A stretch of 64,000 nucleotides of DNA from Rhizophagus irregularis. Lineage: Eukaryota > Glomeromycota > Glomeromycetes > Glomerales > Glomeraceae. Location of the stretch: contig NC_089433.1 in assembly GCF_026210795.1 (NCBI RefSeq), positions 124,001 through 188,000 of the forward strand. The letters are read 5' to 3'. Of the stretch, positions 1 through 10,851 are shown piece by piece. Every line of letters begins with the position of its first letter. Within the stretch, counting starts at the first letter, position 1. The translations under genes and the position numbers were made by a program. The notes beneath the pieces were generated by a model that saw nothing but the letters and a program-made list of their open reading frames with translations, did no database searches and was not told where the DNA came from.

Positions 1-1000
1 TCAAAAATTCATAATAATTAAGATGTGAGTAGATTTAACAATACTGAACAATTTTCTCTTAATTATTAAGATGACACAGGTCGAAAAGTGAAAAATCAGG
101 CACCAATCGGTCACCAATCAGGTAGCTGATTGGTGACTGATTGGCATTTTTGCCAAATACCGTCACCAATCAGGCAGTTTGCTAACTTTTGATCCAGTGA
201 TCAGAAAAGAATGAAATATAGCTCATTGGAATCGTCTCATCAAGACGAATCTAATGGTAGTAAAATCGCATCTCTAGGATTAATAGTTAATAAAAAATTA
301 AATAAAATATAAATGATACATTTTTATTTTTATATTTTACTTAATTTCTCATCAAGTATTAATCCTAGAAATGCGATTTTACTACCATTAGATTCGTCTT
401 GTTGAGACGATTCCAATGAGCTATATTTCATTATTTTCTGATCACTGGATCAAAAGTTAGTAAACTGCCTGATTGGTGATGGTATTTGGCAAAAATGCCA
501 ATCAGGCACCAATCGGTCACCAATCAGGTACCTGATTGGTGACCGATTGGTGACTGATTGATGCCTGATTTTTCACTTTTCGACCTGTGTGATTTACTTA
601 GATCAAAAGTGCCAAAAATACACTCTGAAGTTGTTGATCAGGTATAAAAAAATTTAAAGATCGAAAATCAGTACTATTACGAATTATGACAGTTGCGTCA
701 TGGGTATTGACTAAAAATTCATAAAAATTAAAATACAAGTATTTTCGACCTTACTGAACATTTTCACTTAATTTACAAAGTCAATTTACTTAGATCTGAA
801 GTGCCGAAATTACACTCTAAAGTTGCTGAACGAAATTTAAAGTTAGTTTAATTATAAAAATTAAAGTAGTTACGCCAGTATTAGCAATAAACTTACAAAA
901 TTTGAGGTTTAGGTAGTTTTGATCTTGCTGAACAATATTCGCTTAATTTACAAAGGCAATTTACTTAGAACTTAAATGAAGAAATTACGCACCAAAAGTT
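1..1000. repeat. Diverged tandem repeat, unit about 175-190 bp
   Basis: Three diverged copies of one unit are visible, beginning near 6, 716 and 889. Each has an 'aattcataa'-like start, then 'ctgaacaat' or 'ctgaacatt', then 'cttaattta', and ends near 'tttacttaga'. The first copy is split by the palindromic MITE at 75-589, so the other copies serve as empty-site comparisons. No coding potential is seen. Confidence 0.6.
75..589. mobile_element. Palindromic MITE A (CACAGGTCG ends, 3-bp TSD TGA)
   Basis: The ends are perfect inverted repeats starting CACAGGTCGAAAAGTG, and the whole 515 bp folds back on itself in two arms of roughly 230 nt, with the centre near 330. Repeated ACCAATCRGG/TGATTGGTGA blocks lie in both arms. 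TGA flanks it at 72-74 and 590-592. No coding capacity is visible. The ends and 3-bp duplication recall CACTA/CMC-like transposons, but the superfamily is an inference. Confidence 0.85.
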
Positions 1001-1325
1001 TAATAATATTAAAAAATAATGTAATTTTTCTATTTTTTTGTATTTTATGTAAAACCTATCCAAATAACCTCCATTATAAGTTTAGAAAATCTTTTTCTAC
1101 TCATAAAATTACATATATTTTTGCTTTTAAAACCACATATTTTTTTATATTTCAACTTCAATCTTGAAAAAAGTGCATTTTTAAGAAGAGTTTTTGGTGA
1201 ATTATAAAAAAAAAAATTGTTATTAAAGATCAGAAAATAAGGATAGAAATTGATAGAATTCACATGATAATCTATTAATTTTTTAACTTGTATAAATATA
1301 GTATATTGGAATTTGGCATTTAACT

Positions 1326-1570
1326 TAAAGTTGCTGGAGAAACTAGAAGGTTTTGGCAAGTTGGCAAAATGCTGAAATAGCGAAACTTTGCTGAAACTAT
1401 ATAAAAGTCTTATTAAAAAGTTGGCAAAACTCTGAAGAAAAGTGAAATCTGATAAAACTTATTATAAATGCTGAAACTGCTAAAACTTTGCCAAAACTAT
1501 AATAAAACTATATTAAAATCTTGAAGAAACTAATTGTAGAATTTTAGAAAGATTTAGGCAGGCAACCTTA
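1326..1570 (-). mobile_element. hAT-like MITE, TAAGGTTGC family, copy 1
   Basis: This 245-bp element ends in TAAGGTTGC-type inverted repeats and is flanked by a perfect 8-bp duplication ATTTAACT (1318-1325 and 1571-1578). The interior repeats GGCAAAACT / GCTGAAACT-like words near both ends, probably transposase-binding subterminal repeats. It is the same family as the copies at 21776-22019 and 29428-29675. The 8-bp duplication points to hAT-type mobilisation. It is the most diverged copy here. Confidence 0.85.
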
Positions 1571-1578
1571 ATTTAACT

Positions 1579-2638
1579 ATAAAATAACATAATTTGCTTA
1601 ATGTTACACAAAATAATTTTAATATGAAAATAATCTGCATGTGAACATTTCCAGTGATTGTTAAATTTTATTAAAAAACTTTATTAAATAAAATGCATTG
1701 CTTAGTTTATTATTACATAAAATTATTCAAACATGAATTTTGAATTATAAAAGATCTGAGTTGTTTTAATATGTTTAGGATTCTAAAATATTAAAAAAAA
1801 AGTTAAAAATGTTTTTTTAATAGTTTCAAAATTTTTTTTTAAAACTTACTTATAGGATTCATTAGAACTGATTTCCTATAATAAAATATTGGGGCATACC
1901 AGAAATTAGCTAATTTCTCTTAATTAGTAACCTTAACTTCTACACTCTTATTTGATTGAAATCTGATTGGCTAAAAAAATTATTACTATTAATTGCCAAT
2001 CTGCCACTTAACGATACAAAATTGATTAGTAGATCTGTCGCAAGTTTTTATATCAGTTATATGAATAACATTGATTAGTACATTTCAACTCTAATTTTAT
2101 TTTATATAAGTCATGCTTAATGTAACTATACTTTTACTAATCAATAATGCAAAATGTAAATATATTACAAAAAAAAAAATTTTTTTTCGTTTGCTATAAA
2201 ATTTAACAAATTTACTTTGGAGGAAATTACTATTCCAGCTCATATTTTAAGTAACTTTATATCAATTATTCATGAATTTTGCAAATTTTATAAGGTTTTT
2301 TTGTACTAGTATTATATAATATACAGTATATTTTTACTTAATTTAACAAAATAATGTTTTAAAAAGAAAATAAAAAAATTTTTTTTTTTTTTGGCAATAT
2401 TTTAGTTTTACCAGTTTTATAAAACTATACTTAGTAAGTAATATAACATCTTTTTTTAATGTATTTTTAGAGCATTTATATTACAACAAACCATTTTTAA
2501 ACTTGTATAAACACCATTCTGAAGTAATAGTATTTAATATAAAAATGTCCAATAAGATTAATTATAGATTGCTGATCATTTTGTATTGCTTGGCAATTAA
2601 ATATTAAATATTATACATAATAATTAGTATTATATAAT
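1579..2638. other. A+T-rich intergenic stretch
   Basis: I see only A+T-rich DNA with homopolymer runs. There is no ORF with recognisable composition, no RNA gene and no clear inverted repeat. Confidence 0.5.
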
Positions 2639-2911
2639 TATCTTGGCTTCTAGTAATTCAATTTAAACAAACTTTTTTTTGTTTTATAAAGCTAGATTTG
2701 TAGAACTAAATGAGTGCTATAAATTAAAAAAAAGTTTATTAAAATTGAAGTATTACTAGAAGTCAAGATAATTGCATTATAATAATTATTAGACTTCTAG
2801 TGATTTAATTTGAACAAACTTTTTTTTTGTTTTGTAAAGCTAAATTTGTAGAGCCAAATAAAAGTTATAAACTAAAAAAAAGTTTATTAAAATTGGATCA
2901 CTAGAAGTCAA
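2639..2911. repeat. Tandemly duplicated foldback element, two hairpins
   Basis: Two palindromes (2639-2770 and about 2790-2911) share arms that read 'cttctagtaattcaattt' or close to it and meet at a short loop. Both are followed by the same spacer 'attgcattataataatta' (2771 and 2914), so hairpin plus spacer was duplicated with a period of about 143 bp. The inner arms (poly-T followed by 'gttttataaagct') resemble the core of the foldback element at 24138-24432, so they are probably one family. Confidence 0.7.
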
Positions 2912-3339
2912 ATAATTGCATTATAATAATTATAGAAAAATAATTAAATTACTTACATTTATATTTAAATATATAAATATCTCGTGATATATATAAACCT
3001 GATCTGAAGCTTGACTCCCTCCACCTCATTTACCCCAGTATCACCATCACTTTTTTACCCCATATGATTTTTTGTGACGCATTAACCTCATTTGCTTTTT
3101 TGCATAATATTTATCTTAAAAAAATTTTAATTGCAAAATTTTTCACTTCTTATACCTTTAAAATATTAAAAAAATAAAAAAATTAAATTTTCATATTTAA
3201 AGTATATAAAATATTGATTTCTTGCTCTTAAAATTTATGTTTTTAAATTTAATAAAAAAATTATTTACTAAAAGTTAATAAAACAATAAAAATAATAAAA
3301 AATGCTTTATTGATAAAAAATGATAAGTTCATTTCACTT

Positions 3340-3560
3340 AGTGTTCTGAATGAGTCATGTCGAGTCGATTATTGAACAAAATCGTACTCAACTTGGAAAA
3401 ATTGAGTCAAGTCAAGTCAAGTTAAAATTACAATAATTTTAGACTTGACTTGACTCGATTCATAAAAAGCATTAAATCGAATCGATTCGAATCAATTCGA
3501 GTCTAACTCCGAATTCGAATGAATGTCAAGTTTCGAGTTTAAACCGAATCAGACTCTATT
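3340..3560. repeat. Inverted-repeat relic rich in GACTTGACTCGA words
   Basis: The stretch holds 'gtcaagtcaagtcaagtt' followed by 'gacttgacttgactcga' in opposite orientation, then several ATTCGA words. It looks like a small foldback element. The ends and any target duplication could not be defined. It is similar in flavour to the outer element at 20891-23024. Confidence 0.4.
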
Positions 3561-3649
3561 TTTTCATTGTAAAGTGTAAATGATTTATATAGATTATTTA
3601 TATTATTAGTTATTCTTTATTTAATAAAATAATGTAAATAGCAAACATT

Positions 3650-3830
3650 AGTGTTTCGGGCGAAACCGAAACTAAATTTTTGGCAAAACTTCCAAAACCT
3701 GGCGAAACTAGTTACGGCACTGGTACAAAATTCTGAAACTGGTGAAACTTTTGAAACTTGGCAGAATTTCCAAAACTTGGCAAAACTTCCCCAAACTTCT
3801 GAAACTTCTGTAACTTGGTGAAACATGTAT
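3650..3830. repeat. Short imperfect repeats of GGCAAAACTTCC/GGTGAAACT
   Basis: About ten imperfect copies of a GGCRAAACT-like word occur here. They match the subterminal words of the TAAGGTTGC element family, but I could not find its terminal repeats, so this is probably a decayed end of a related element. An ORF across it on the minus strand is a by-product of the repeat. Confidence 0.45.
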
Positions 3831-4216
3831 TCACTTATTTTTCGTAATATTTGACTAATTTTAAAAGACAAAATAACAAAATTTATTTTTAAATTCCAAT
3901 TTACAATTCACAATTTTACATAGTATTAACTATTTCATCAGCTTCAGCAGCTAGATCCCATTCAATATCATCATTTTCATTATTTCCATTCATAGGAACA
4001 TCAGGATCCCGAAAAATACATATAAAGGTCACATGTAAGTTTGCTTAACCATATTAGTAAAATTTCCAAAAGTCATAAAATTTTATTTGTATAGATTTTG
4101 AGATTTTTTAAAAGGTTATATATATAGTTTGCGTAATAACAATCATTTTTATATATGTCATATATTTTAATTTGCGTAATCAACAGTATTTTTTAATAAA
4201 AAATATATATATATAT

Positions 4217-4447
4217 AATTCTAGCAGTCTTCTACTAATTAGCAGCATAACGCCTTGGAATTCCAGCAATTTTCTACTAATTAGCAGCATAACGCCTTGG
4301 AATTCCAGCGATTTTCTACTAATTAGCAGCATAACACCTTGGAATTCTGGCGATTTTCTACTAATTAGTAGCATAATGCCTTGGAATTCTGGCGATTTTC
4401 TACTAATTAGTAGTATAATGCTTTGGAATTCCCTAATAAGCAGCATT
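4217..4447. repeat. 42-bp minisatellite, about 5 copies
   Basis: The unit contains 'tctactaattag', 'cagcataacgcc' and 'ttggaattc'. Five near-identical units plus a partial one occur. Because 42 is a multiple of three, both strands stay open as 14-residue repeats, which explains long spurious ORFs on both strands. No start context or conserved protein feature supports coding. Confidence 0.85.
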
Positions 4448-4866
4448 ACGTATAGTATAATACATAAATTTTTGAAAATACGTAATTGACGGCTAATCTG
4501 ATTGATAATAAATAATTTTTTTTCAATTTTTTGACTTTTAACAGACCGTTTTATTGAAAAAAAAAATAAAATAATTTTTTTTCAATAAAAATTTTTTTTT
4601 TGGCCTTTACTGTTATATTTTTTTTAACAACTGGCCATTTTATTAAAAAAAAATATTTGGTTTAGAATGTTATTAATATTCCTTTTTATTATTTTTCTTT
4701 AAAAGCAACTTCTTAAATCTAAAATTTATTATTTTAGATACTAATATCTTGGAAAAATATGAGTTAAGAGAAAAGTACAGTCAATTTTTTTGGAAATATT
4801 ACCATACTAATATTCCTTTTACTTTTTTCTTAGGAACTTGGAATTCAGACTAGAACTCCAATGCTC
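4448..4866. other. A+T-rich intergenic stretch
   Basis: Poly-A/poly-T rich sequence. No gene or structured repeat is seen. Confidence 0.5.
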
Positions 4867-4869
4867 ACT

Positions 4870-5231
4870 CACAGGTCGAAATTAGTTAAATAAATGCACA
4901 TCAGCTATCAATAGGTTATCAATCGGCTATCAATAGGCTACCCTATTGGTAGCCTATTGAACTTGCGCCATAATCCGTCACCAATCGGGCAGGCTGATTG
5001 ATAACCTATTGATAACCTATTAATACCTTATTGATAACCAATTTGATAAAAATACCAATAGGATACTAATAGGTTATCAATAAGTTATTAATTGGCTAAC
5101 AATCAGCCTGCCCGATTGGTGACGGATTATGGCGCAAGTTCAATAGGCTACCAATAGGGTAGCCTATTGATAGCCGATTGATAACCTATTGATAACCTAT
5201 TGATACCCTATTTAACTAATTTCGACCTGTG
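4870..5231. mobile_element. Palindromic MITE B, relative of MITE A (3-bp TSD ACT)
   Basis: The ends are perfect inverted repeats CACAGGTCGAAATTAGTTAA. The 362-bp element is almost entirely palindromic and packed with 'taacctattgataacc'-like words. ACT flanks it (4867-4869 and 5232-5234). It shares with the element at 75-589 the first 12 bases of the ends and an internal CCGTCACCAATCRGG block, so both belong to one family with independent insertions. No coding capacity. Confidence 0.85.
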
Positions 5232-5234
5232 ACT

Positions 5235-5779
5235 GTAAGTAAAGAATTTTTTAGCTTTATTTTGTTTATTTTAGAAGTATTATTAACATTTCTATTGTTT
5301 TTTCTATTAGAAATAGTTTTTAGATTAAAACTAAACTGAAATTTTTAGTAAGTTGAGAATAGGGTAGAATTTTTTTTGTTTTATATGTGAAAATAGTATT
5401 AATATTTTTTTTCTTTAGAAATAGGATCTTCTTTTAGAAATGATTTTATAAATTATATTCTAAGTTTTTGTTATAATTTATAAAAAAATAATGAACAATC
5501 TTTTTGTTTTAGTGTTAATACTTGAATTATCAAATCATTAAATATAGTAGTATAAATAAATACGTCAGTACAAATTAATTTATGCAATTTGGCATTATGC
5601 TAGCAATTGAAAATCAATTATACTGGAAGTATATTTTAAATACAACTAATTAAATTAAAAAAAAGGCCATGATTTTATTTTTTTAATATACAAATGTCAT
5701 AAAAAAAATTTGCTTATTCTAATATAAATTATAAAGTCAGAAGTCAACTTTGCGTATTGATCTTAGTAAAAATATTTGC
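5235..5779. other. A+T-rich intergenic stretch
   Basis: No gene, repeat or RNA recognised between MITE B and the hAT remnant. Confidence 0.45.
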
Positions 5780-6515
5780 TTATTTTAAGGCAAAATTTTG
5801 CCGATCATCTCTGACTTTTATATGTATTTTTCGGGGTTCTGGAATATCTACTCTATCATTATCTTGAATCTCTTTCCCTATACTATCTATACTATCTTCA
5901 ATTATATCACTCAAAGTACCAACAAATGCATCCAAGTTCAAAAAATTATCAATATCTAATTCTTTCTCTTCGCCAATTACTATTTCCTTCTCATTATTGT
6001 AATAATCAAGTAGGTCATCTTCCAATTCAAGAAGGTCTTGGTCGGGATTCAAATGTGCATCAGTTAATATTTGATGAATTTCTTCAGTGGATTTTTCTGT
6101 ACCATAATATGGCAATTCTTTTTTCACATTTGCATGGTAATAGGCTAAAAGTTTATACATATTTTCAACTTTATTTAAGCCTAAACGTGTCCTTCTTTTA
6201 CCATATATCCAACCAAGACTTGACCATACTCACTCACATCCAGCTGCATGAGGTGTGATGGAAAAGAGTTTAAGCGCCAGTTGAACTAGGTAATCTTTAT
6301 CTTTAGGAAAGCTATCTTCGATAGAAAACCACAAAGTATAGGAAGTTTCAGTATCACCTATTTCAATATCAAAAGGCTTTTCTCATTTACGATATTGTTT
6401 CATTTGGTGCATTAATTCTTTATGTTCAGCATTTTTTTTTCCCATTTTCATAAAAATTTCATCCGCTACCATTAATAAATCTCTAAAAAGTCCTCGTGCC
6501 CAGTAAATCATCAGC
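5780..6515 (-). pseudogene. hAT-family transposase, C-terminal part, broken
   Basis: Read on the minus strand, the region encodes the C-terminal dimerisation part of a hAT transposase. From about 6515 downward the reading frame runs through YWARGLFRDLL, then ALKLFSITPHAAG, then VWSSLGWIYGKRR, typical of the block that helps hAT transposases dimerise. After it comes an acidic tail ending at 5780. Two in-frame TGA codons interrupt it: 6230-6232, inside the CE-R-VW motif where CGA is expected, and 6383-6385, where CGA or TGG is likely. The N-terminal BED finger and the catalytic part are absent. It is a dead remnant; the longest uninterrupted piece is 5780-6160. Frame and motif order make the family call fairly secure. 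Confidence 0.75.
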
Positions 6516-6665
6516 AAGTTTTAAACAGGCGTATAAAGTGTTGAAAAATGCCATGTGTTGCTCAACGCCAAAAAACGTAGGGAAACGAACCTTTTATCAA
6601 TCAACGCCACCTAAAAATGTTGAAAACCGCGTAAAACAACACCAATTTAAATGTAAAACAACATA

Positions 6666-7093
6666 CAGTCAACTCTGGATATAACGAACCCTCCGTTCTA
6701 GGAGGTTTAGTTCGGTATATAGTGAATTCGTTATATAATATACCGAACTAGTTTTCTTTATAGGCAATTTAGGCCAAATTTGTAATGCTGGCCAAAATTA
6801 TAATTTCTTTTAACATAAATTTTCAAAAAAATTACTAGTAATTCTGGCCAGCACTATAAAATTGGCCTGGACTACTATATAGTCACATGACCGTTCGTTA
6901 TAGAAAGTATAAAGTTATTATATATCTGATATATAGGAGCTGGTTAAGTTTGGTTCGGATGTGTTATATAGTGTTTTATTATAAAAGTTCGTTATATCCA
7001 GTGAAATTATTTATAAAAAATCGGTTCTGGAAATTATGATTCAGTATAACGAGGTTTCAGTACAAACAGGTTCGTTATAACCAGAGTCGACTG
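6666..7093. mobile_element. pogo/Tigger-like MITE with TA target duplication
   Basis: The inverted ends read CAGTCAACTCTGGATATAAC and, from the other side, CAGTCGACTCTGGTTATAAC, and both continue GAAC. TA flanks both ends (6664-6665 and 7094-7095). The 428 bp have no ORF. An inner palindrome (about 6770-6870) contains 'aatgctggccaaaatta' and its complement. These ends closely resemble pogo/Fot1/Tigger-type transposons of the Tc1/mariner superfamily. Confidence 0.85.
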
Positions 7094-7095
7094 TA

Positions 7096-7574
7096 CAGTA
7101 AAATAACGATAGTTTAAAAACGTGTATACAATGTATAAAAACGCGTATATTGATATTAAAAATGTGTAAAGCAATGATTTTATTGTATATTATTAATATA
7201 TATATTATATAAAATATGTAAATTTATTTATAATAAAATACGTATCAATTCAAATACATTATCTAATGTAAATTCCTTTTGTTATAATTGGATTGCCGCG
7301 GATTTTTAAGCGATCAATATACTAAATTTCTGTTGACATAGCGCCCCTGGTGACACAACCATAACAAGGTGGGAATGTGATTTGTACAACTGAATCACTT
7401 GATTGATCTTTCTACAAACTGAAACGTGATAATTATATTAATATTATTAACTGAATGATATTGCTAAATTGCAATTGATACATAATATAATGCATACTAG
7501 AATAATACATATAGATTAGAAGACAAAAAATAACAACAACGAATAATATCAAATTATAAAAGTCACGTGAACTT
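7096..7574. other. Intergenic stretch
   Basis: A+T-rich DNA with no gene seen. A somewhat more balanced segment near 7290-7400 has no ORF I can support. Confidence 0.4.
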
Positions 7575-9684
7575 TTATTGCTCTTCTTCTAAATCAGCAA
7601 CTTCTAAATCAGCTGCTTGATTATCGTCCGTCGTATGCTCATCATAAACATCATCAACACAATTATCAATTCCAATGATTTCATCATCATCATCAATAGA
7701 TGTTATAGGTGTTTTGGGCAAAGACTCACATTCACATTCTTCAGAATCCTAAATAAAGAAATACAATATTACTAGTAATTTAATTTAAAACATTACATAC
7801 AATTCAGTTGAGTACTTACCACGTCTGTATCTGTTATATTTCCGGTCCATGAATCGACAATGTCTGCATCGATTTTTGACGAAAGGTGTTCCTCGTCAAA
7901 TATAACTTCTAATACTGACTGAACCCAAATGGCGTTTTCATTTGTACGCTCTTTATCAGATGCAAAAACCAATTTAATTATTAACGAAATATAAGTATCA
8001 GACGACGGATCATCTGAGTCGCTCGGTTTGTATAAATCTTCATGGACCTGTTGAACGTTTTTACTTGCTTTCCATGTTCGCATCTGTTATTTGCTGAAAT
8101 TATCTTTGAATGGCATTATTCTATTAATACCGAAAGTACTCCACAAACTTTCTTTCAATTTTCTAATGTAGTAACCTTTTTTAACGCGATTTGCAGCAAG
8201 TAACTATATTTAATAAAATAAACAAGTTGTTATAAATTTGGCAATTAATGACTAATATATAATACAAATACTACTTACTTGTGAATGCATTCTATCATCC
8301 CACAAATAATCGAACAAAACTCCTTTTCTGGACAACTTCATGAGTATTTTGGCGGATGTTTCATCATTTTCTAATTTTTCTTTAAGGCGATTTTTCATTT
8401 GTCAGTCGGTTACTCATCGATGCTCATGAAATAATTCATAAGAAAGATCTTTAATCGCATCCTTAATACATACAAATTATTATATTTAGTAAATAATATA
8501 AAGAAATACATAACTTTAAATCATATATTTACGTGATAAAATTCATCTGAGTTTTTGTCTTTCTTTTTCGTTTTACCTTTTTTTTTAACTTCGACTTCAG
8601 TTTCAACGTTGCGATGAGAATCTAATACTGACATTATATTTGAAATCTGGTCTTTTTGTTCGTTTAACATAGCTTTAAACCTTTCTTGATTATTAATAAT
8701 CGTGTTGAGTTTTGATGCTGTTTTTTGATTAATTTGTATTAATTTGGCAAATTCACCAGAACTAACTGCTATAAATTATCGTTAATAAGAATAATAAGAA
8801 CCAATTTGATAATTTATTAACAAAATAACAATGAACAAACAGTATATATCGTATCTAACCTTGATCCGTTACTTTAGATGATGATGTTATCGCATTATTA
8901 TTTGATGGCGATTCTTTACTAATCACTGCCTTAACGCTGGATGATGATGATTTACTAGAACCGGATGCTGCTTTACCACCAGATGCTGCTTTACCAGACG
9001 CTGCTTTACCACCAGATGCTGCTTTATCAGATATCGTTGTTTTAATAGAGGAAGGAGGAGAGAAGGAAGGAGGAGAAATTACCACCGAAGGGATATAAGA
9101 GGATATTGTTGATGATTCATTTATTGCCTGATGAAAACAATAAAATGTATTTAATAAACTAATAATGAATAATATAAACAATAAAAAAATTGATAACTGA
9201 TATTACTTGAGAAGATCCTTTGGTAGTTTTATTGGTACCGATAATAATCTCATCAATATCTCTATCACAAAACAAATCTAACCTTGCAATTTTCGTCTTT
9301 TTTGGAGTCTCTATTTGTGAAGCGTCTGAAATTGTTTGATGATTGGCTTCGGTATCTGTTAATTATAATGTATTTTTAGATATTCGTTCACACAAATTCA
9401 AAAAAAAACTAAAATAAACCCTTTCAAATTATTTTGTTCGTTGATCTAAAAGATATTAATTATATAAGTATATTTATACAATCATAATAATTTACAACCA
9501 AATATATATAATAATTTAAAGTTAAAATAATTACTTCTATATTTATACTCGTTGACGATCTAGTAGATCTAGTAGACCTAGTACTAGATCTAGTAGTAGG
9601 TTTTGGGCGTTTTAAATTATTAAAATCTAAAGAGCGTTTGCCGCTAGTTTTATTATTATTATTTTTGTTGTCGTCGTTATCCAT
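7575..9684 (-). pseudogene. Unknown multi-exon gene with in-frame stops
   Basis: A minus-strand gene model starts at ATG 9684 (a longer ORF to 9705 begins with TTG). Exons with GT-AG borders are about 9684-9535, a small one near 9449-9424, 9355-9207, 9127-8860, 8769-8533, 8461-8280, 8203-7820 and 7748-7575. The product would have an N-terminal Arg/Thr/Ser-rich tract, a stretch of repeated Ala-Ala-Ser-Gly-Gly-Lys units (8945-9030), a Lys-rich hydrophilic helix, an SLWSTFGINRIMPF segment and an acidic tail ending EEEQ. Stops interrupt it: two TGA in the sixth exon (positions expected to be TGG) and one TAA in the seventh (8092-8094 region). The joint between the second and third exons does not keep frame. 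No family recognised. The consistent introns argue it was once a real gene; the stops argue it is decaying. Confidence 0.5.
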
Positions 9685-9824
9685 TGATAAAAAGATGACT
9701 GACAAGAGAGAATTAATTGATTATTAGAATGTGAGAATGAGAAAAAAAAAATATTAGAATGTGAGAAAAAAAAGTAATCATTTTTTAACTCTTATGTGTG
9801 ATGATCTACTTGATTTACCTATAC

Positions 9825-9868
9825 GTAAGTATACTCAAGTATACTAATGATTAGTATACTTACTTAGT
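9825..9868. repeat. Short palindrome AGTATACTAATGATTAGTATACT-type
   Basis: 'taagtatactcaagtatac' is followed by its near complement, giving a strong hairpin between two diverging transcription units. Function unknown. Confidence 0.5.
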
Positions 9869-9946
9869 GTCCAGTGTAACTTGTAACAAACATAATTAAT
9901 GTAATTACTTAATAGATGTTACTTTAAGACTAAATTGCGGCGCAAT

Positions 9947-10135
9947 GTCACGTGTTACAACGATTCATTCGAATTTCAACGCCCACATCGCAAAAAAGTA
10001 TTAGTCATGTCACGTGTTGCAATGACAAATCTGATTCATTTCTTCACTTCGAATTTCAACGCCCACATTGCAAAAAAGTATTAGTCGTTGTTCATCACAT
10101 TGCAAAAGTATTAATCGTTGTTCATCCTTACGAAA
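9947..10135. repeat. Direct repeat upstream of the Plavaka transposase
   Basis: The words GTCACGTGTT, CGAATTTCAACGCCCACAT and GCAAAAAAGTATTAGTC occur twice, with a third partial 'gcaaaagtattaatcgttg'. The spacing is about 62-90 bp. It may be promoter-proximal or subterminal repeats of the transposon just downstream. An ORF across it is not convincing. Confidence 0.55.
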
Positions 10136-10139
10136 TCAT

Positions 10140-10851
10140 GTGATGTTTCAAATTGAATTTCTGCTGATGAAGTAGACGTGATGAGTAACTATGGACAGCT
10201 AGAAATGAAAGCGTTTAACGATGAACAGAACAACTAGTAGTAGAGGTGAGCAATAAAGAGAAGGAAGAGATTAAATCTGAAGAAGAGAGAAAATTTTAAC
10301 GGGAAATTGTAAATATCGAGGATGTAAATTTTAACAAGTGAAATTTCCAACAAAATATAATTACCTTCATCCAACGCTCAGTTTTGCTTTTGGACGTTCC
10401 AGTTTACTGTATTAATTAATCCTTTATTTTATTCATCGTAAAAGTACTAATAATAATAATTATGCGTTAATTTCTATGATGTTTGTTGTGTTTGTTGACA
10501 CCTTAAATGTGAATATTTTCATCAGTATCATTACGCAGTTAACTGATGGTATCATTTGATATCCTCACCTAAATATTTAAACGACACGATGATTGATTAA
10601 TTTAATATATGTATTTCTTGATTGATCGTAATCAGTAACACTAACTGTTAACATTGTGTAAACTGTGCAATACGTCAAGCAATACTGTATTGTTAAGTAT
10701 TGTTAATATTATTGAGGCACATAGTCAATTTATTGTTAAACAAGTTAATATAATAAATCAACATGTAAAAAACCTTAATGTTTTTATATAAATTAACCTA
10801 CTTTACTAGCGTCAAATAAAAAACTTATTCACCATAAATCAACTTCAAAAA
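10140..10851. other. Region upstream of the Plavaka transposase
   Basis: Moderately A+T-rich DNA with no ORF of note. It presumably holds the transposon's promoter and left end, but no terminal repeat was identified. Confidence 0.4.

Noticed and set aside
4172-4489. Overlapping ORFs on both strands, 105 and 88 codons
   Set aside because: They arise because the 42-bp minisatellite unit is a multiple of three; no start context or domain.
9460-9705. Start of the minus-strand gene at 9705
   Set aside because: That codon is TTG; the first ATG in frame is at 9684.
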